This document shows, piece after piece, positions 5,873-6,874 of a stretch of 6,874 nucleotides of DNA. Location: NCBI GenBank assembly GCA_944391155.1, contig CALXSO010000044.1:1-6874 (forward strand), given 5' to 3'. How positions within the stretch are numbered: the stretch's first letter is position 1; each line of letters opens with the position of its first letter. A model generated the notes under the pieces. That model searched no databases and was not told where the DNA came from. It saw only the letters and a list, made by a program, of their open reading frames with translations. This DNA is from an uncultured Clostridia bacterium (lineage in GTDB: Bacteria > Bacillota > Clostridia > TANB77 > CAG-508). A program made the translations under genes and the position numbers.

Positions 5873-5975
5873 CTTGTGTCTGAAATTGATTGGCACAAGC
5901 TTTAGATGCTTGTGCCTTTAAAGTTTTCGGATGAAGAAAAAACCTTAAAGGTATATACGCCTTTAAGGTTTTTTT
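5871..5975 (+). promoter_or_regulatory. Histidine-responsive transcription attenuator (alternating hairpins)
   Basis: Mutually exclusive pairings seen: A:B, 5871-5880 with 5892-5901 (10 bp, one G-U, 11-nt loop). B:C, 5892-5900 with 5908-5916 (9 bp, perfect, 7-nt loop). D:E, 5915-5927 with 5939-5951 (12 bp with one A-C mismatch). E:F, the terminator stem. B is shared by A:B and B:C, C and D overlap at 5915-5916, and E is shared by D:E and E:F. A:B is compatible with D:E (readthrough), and B:C with E:F (termination). The position of the ribosome on the His codons decides whether A is free. The pairing is read by eye, without energy calculation; the regulatory outcome is inference. Confidence 0.75.
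5937..5975 (+). terminator. Intrinsic terminator of the attenuator
   Basis: A perfect 15-bp stem (5937-5951 with 5960-5974) encloses an 8-nt loop (TATATACG). Its upper part CCTTAAAGG/CCTTTAAGG holds the G-C pairs, and seven Ts (5969-5975) form the release tract. It lies 103 nt before the substrate-binding protein ATG, so unless prevented from forming it should stop transcription before the gene. Confidence 0.88.
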
Positions 5976-5982
5976 GTATCTA

Positions 5983-6017
5983 CAAATTCATATAAGATAA
6001 AAAAATATGTGAATTTG
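5983..6017 (+). other. Second hairpin between attenuator and transporter gene
   Basis: CAAATTCATATA (5983-5994) pairs with TATGTGAATTTG (6006-6017) over 12 bp with one G-U pair and an 11-nt loop. No T tract follows, so it is not a terminator. It would form only in readthrough RNA and could stabilise the 5' end of that mRNA or cap a processed transcript. Conservation is untested. Confidence 0.5.
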
Positions 6018-6078
6018 AAGAAAGGAAAAAAGAAATTTCTCCTAATAAATATAAAAAAATAAGAAGGGATTTGATTTT

Positions 6079-6873
6079 ATGAAAAAGAATTTGAAAATTT
6101 TTATAGGAATTGTGCTAATTTTAATAATAGTAACAGGTATGATTTTTTTTACAAATAATTCAGCCAAAAGTGATGAAAACACATTAGTTATAGGGATGGA
6201 CGATAGTTTTCCACCAATGGGATTTAGAAATGACAATAATGAAATAGTAGGTTTTGACATTGATTATGCTAATGAAGTATGCAAAGAATTGGGAATGAAA
6301 TTAGAAATTCAAACAATTTCATGGGCAGCAAAAGAGCAAGAATTAGATTCAGGTAACATTGACTGCATATGGAATGGATTTGGTAAGACACAAGAAAGAG
6401 AAGAAGCAATGACATTGTCAAAACCATATATAAAAGGAGAAATGATATTTTTAGTAAACAAGGATAGTAATTTTGAGACTCAGGAATCATTACAAGGGAA
6501 AACAATAGGAATTCAAACAGGTTCATCTGGTCAAAAAGATTTAGAAAGTTCAGATTTTGGAAAGGGATTGAAAGAAATTGTCCAATACTCAGATTATTTA
6601 TCTGCTTTAATGGATTTAGAAACTGGAAATATAGATGGAGTGTTTATATCTACTATAAATGCTAATTATTTGAAGAAAGCTAATGGAAAAGATTTTAAAC
6701 AAATAAAATCAGAAGGAATTTCTACAGCTCAGGGTATGGTTATAGCTTATAAAAAAGGAAATACCGAATTAAGAGATAAAATACAAGAAGTTACAGATAA
6801 ATTAATTGAAAATGGAAAAATGCAAGAAATTTCTCAAAAATGGTTTGAAGCAGATTTAATTGCAAAAGAATAA
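6079..6873 (+). CDS. Amino-acid ABC transporter substrate-binding protein, membrane-anchored, probably His-linked
   Basis: A 264-aa extracytoplasmic solute-binding protein of the polar amino-acid family (HisJ/GlnH type, SBP_bac_3). It captures an amino acid outside the cell and delivers it to a permease and ATPase expected downstream of the window. The start follows AAGAAGGGA (6061-6069) by 9 nt. Residues 7-25 form a hydrophobic helix, but no lipobox Cys follows (TGMIFFTNNS), so it is either anchored by an uncleaved helix or released by signal peptidase I; many Firmicute relatives are lipoproteins. Ligand-site motifs: MDDSFPPMGF (40-49), NGFGKTQEREEAM (99-111) with Arg 107 for the ligand carboxylate, and IQTGSSGQ (145-152). 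At the position where HisJ/GlnH relatives have an Asp that holds the ligand amino group, IDGVFIS (185-191) has Ser. The histidine leader upstream suggests His as substrate or as signal; this is inference. Confidence 0.88.
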   Translation: MKKNLKIFIGIVLILIIVTGMIFFTNNSAKSDENTLVIGMDDSFPPMGFRNDNNEIVGFDIDYANEVCKELGMKLEIQTISWAAKEQELDSGNIDCIWNGFGKTQEREEAMTLSKPYIKGEMIFLVNKDSNFETQESLQGKTIGIQTGSSGQKDLESSDFGKGLKEIVQYSDYLSALMDLETGNIDGVFISTINANYLKKANGKDFKQIKSEGISTAQGMVIAYKKGNTELRDKIQEVTDKLIENGKMQEISQKWFEADLIAKE

Positions 6874-6874
6874 C

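Noticed and set aside
5708..5896. 62-codon open frame on the minus strand opposite the leader
   Set aside because: It is antisense to the promoter and leader peptide, lacks a ribosome site, and its Met run is only the complement of the His codons.
5892..5928. B:C hairpin (5892-5916) as a second intrinsic terminator
   Set aside because: The bases after the stem are TTTAAAGTTTTC, not a continuous T tract, so it is better explained as a switching element.
5782..6060. T-box riboswitch for a histidine transporter
   Set aside because: No T-box core (TGGNACCGCG-like) sequence or specifier-loop architecture is present; the leader is short and contains a translated peptide instead.

Overview
The window is very AT-rich. 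It has short intergenic A/T tracts, strong AGGAGG-like ribosome sites, TTGACA/TATAAT-type promoters and standard codon use (TGG for Trp, no sign of recoded TGA). Together with a BcrA-type ABC exporter, a DUF4163/DUF3298 protein and a Clostridia-like S66 peptidase, this points to a low-GC Firmicute, most likely of the class Clostridia. I cannot name a species. No rRNA, tRNA, CRISPR array, transposase or phage gene is visible.

Layout. (1) 99-2505, plus strand: a two-gene ABC exporter, ATPase then ABC-2 permease, overlapping by 8 nt. (2) 2506-2988: non-coding or decayed DNA with short reading-frame remnants on both strands, an imperfect 26-bp direct repeat, and a 93-bp two-tier hairpin ending in a T tract that probably terminates the exporter transcript. 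(3) 2989-3627, minus strand: a DUF4163/DUF3298 protein without its usual membrane anchor. (4) 3628-3983: a divergent intergenic region with a perfect 11-bp palindrome, a direct repeat and a good sigma-A promoter whose -10 box overlaps the first ATG of the next open frame. (5) 3984-5648, plus strand: an S66 (LD-carboxypeptidase-like) protein followed 30 nt later by adenine phosphoribosyltransferase (apt), probably one operon. (6) 5649-6078: the most interesting part, a promoter, a 19-residue leader peptide with three consecutive His codons, a chain of mutually exclusive RNA hairpins and an intrinsic terminator. (7) 6079-6873, plus strand: an amino-acid ABC transporter substrate-binding protein. 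The window ends one base after its stop codon, so any permease and ATPase lie outside.

Main result. The 5752-5975 leader reads as a ribosome-mediated, histidine-sensing transcription attenuator placed before an amino-acid uptake gene. Five segments (A 5871-5880, B 5892-5901, C/D 5908-5927, E 5937-5951, F 5960-5975) can pair as A:B plus D:E (readthrough) or B:C plus E:F (termination). A ribosome waiting at the first or second His codon should leave segment A free, whereas one at the stop codon should cover all of it. This predicts that His starvation turns the transporter on. Firmicutes more often control such genes with T-box RNAs, and no T-box motif is present here. The transporter's His specificity is inferred from the leader, not from the protein.
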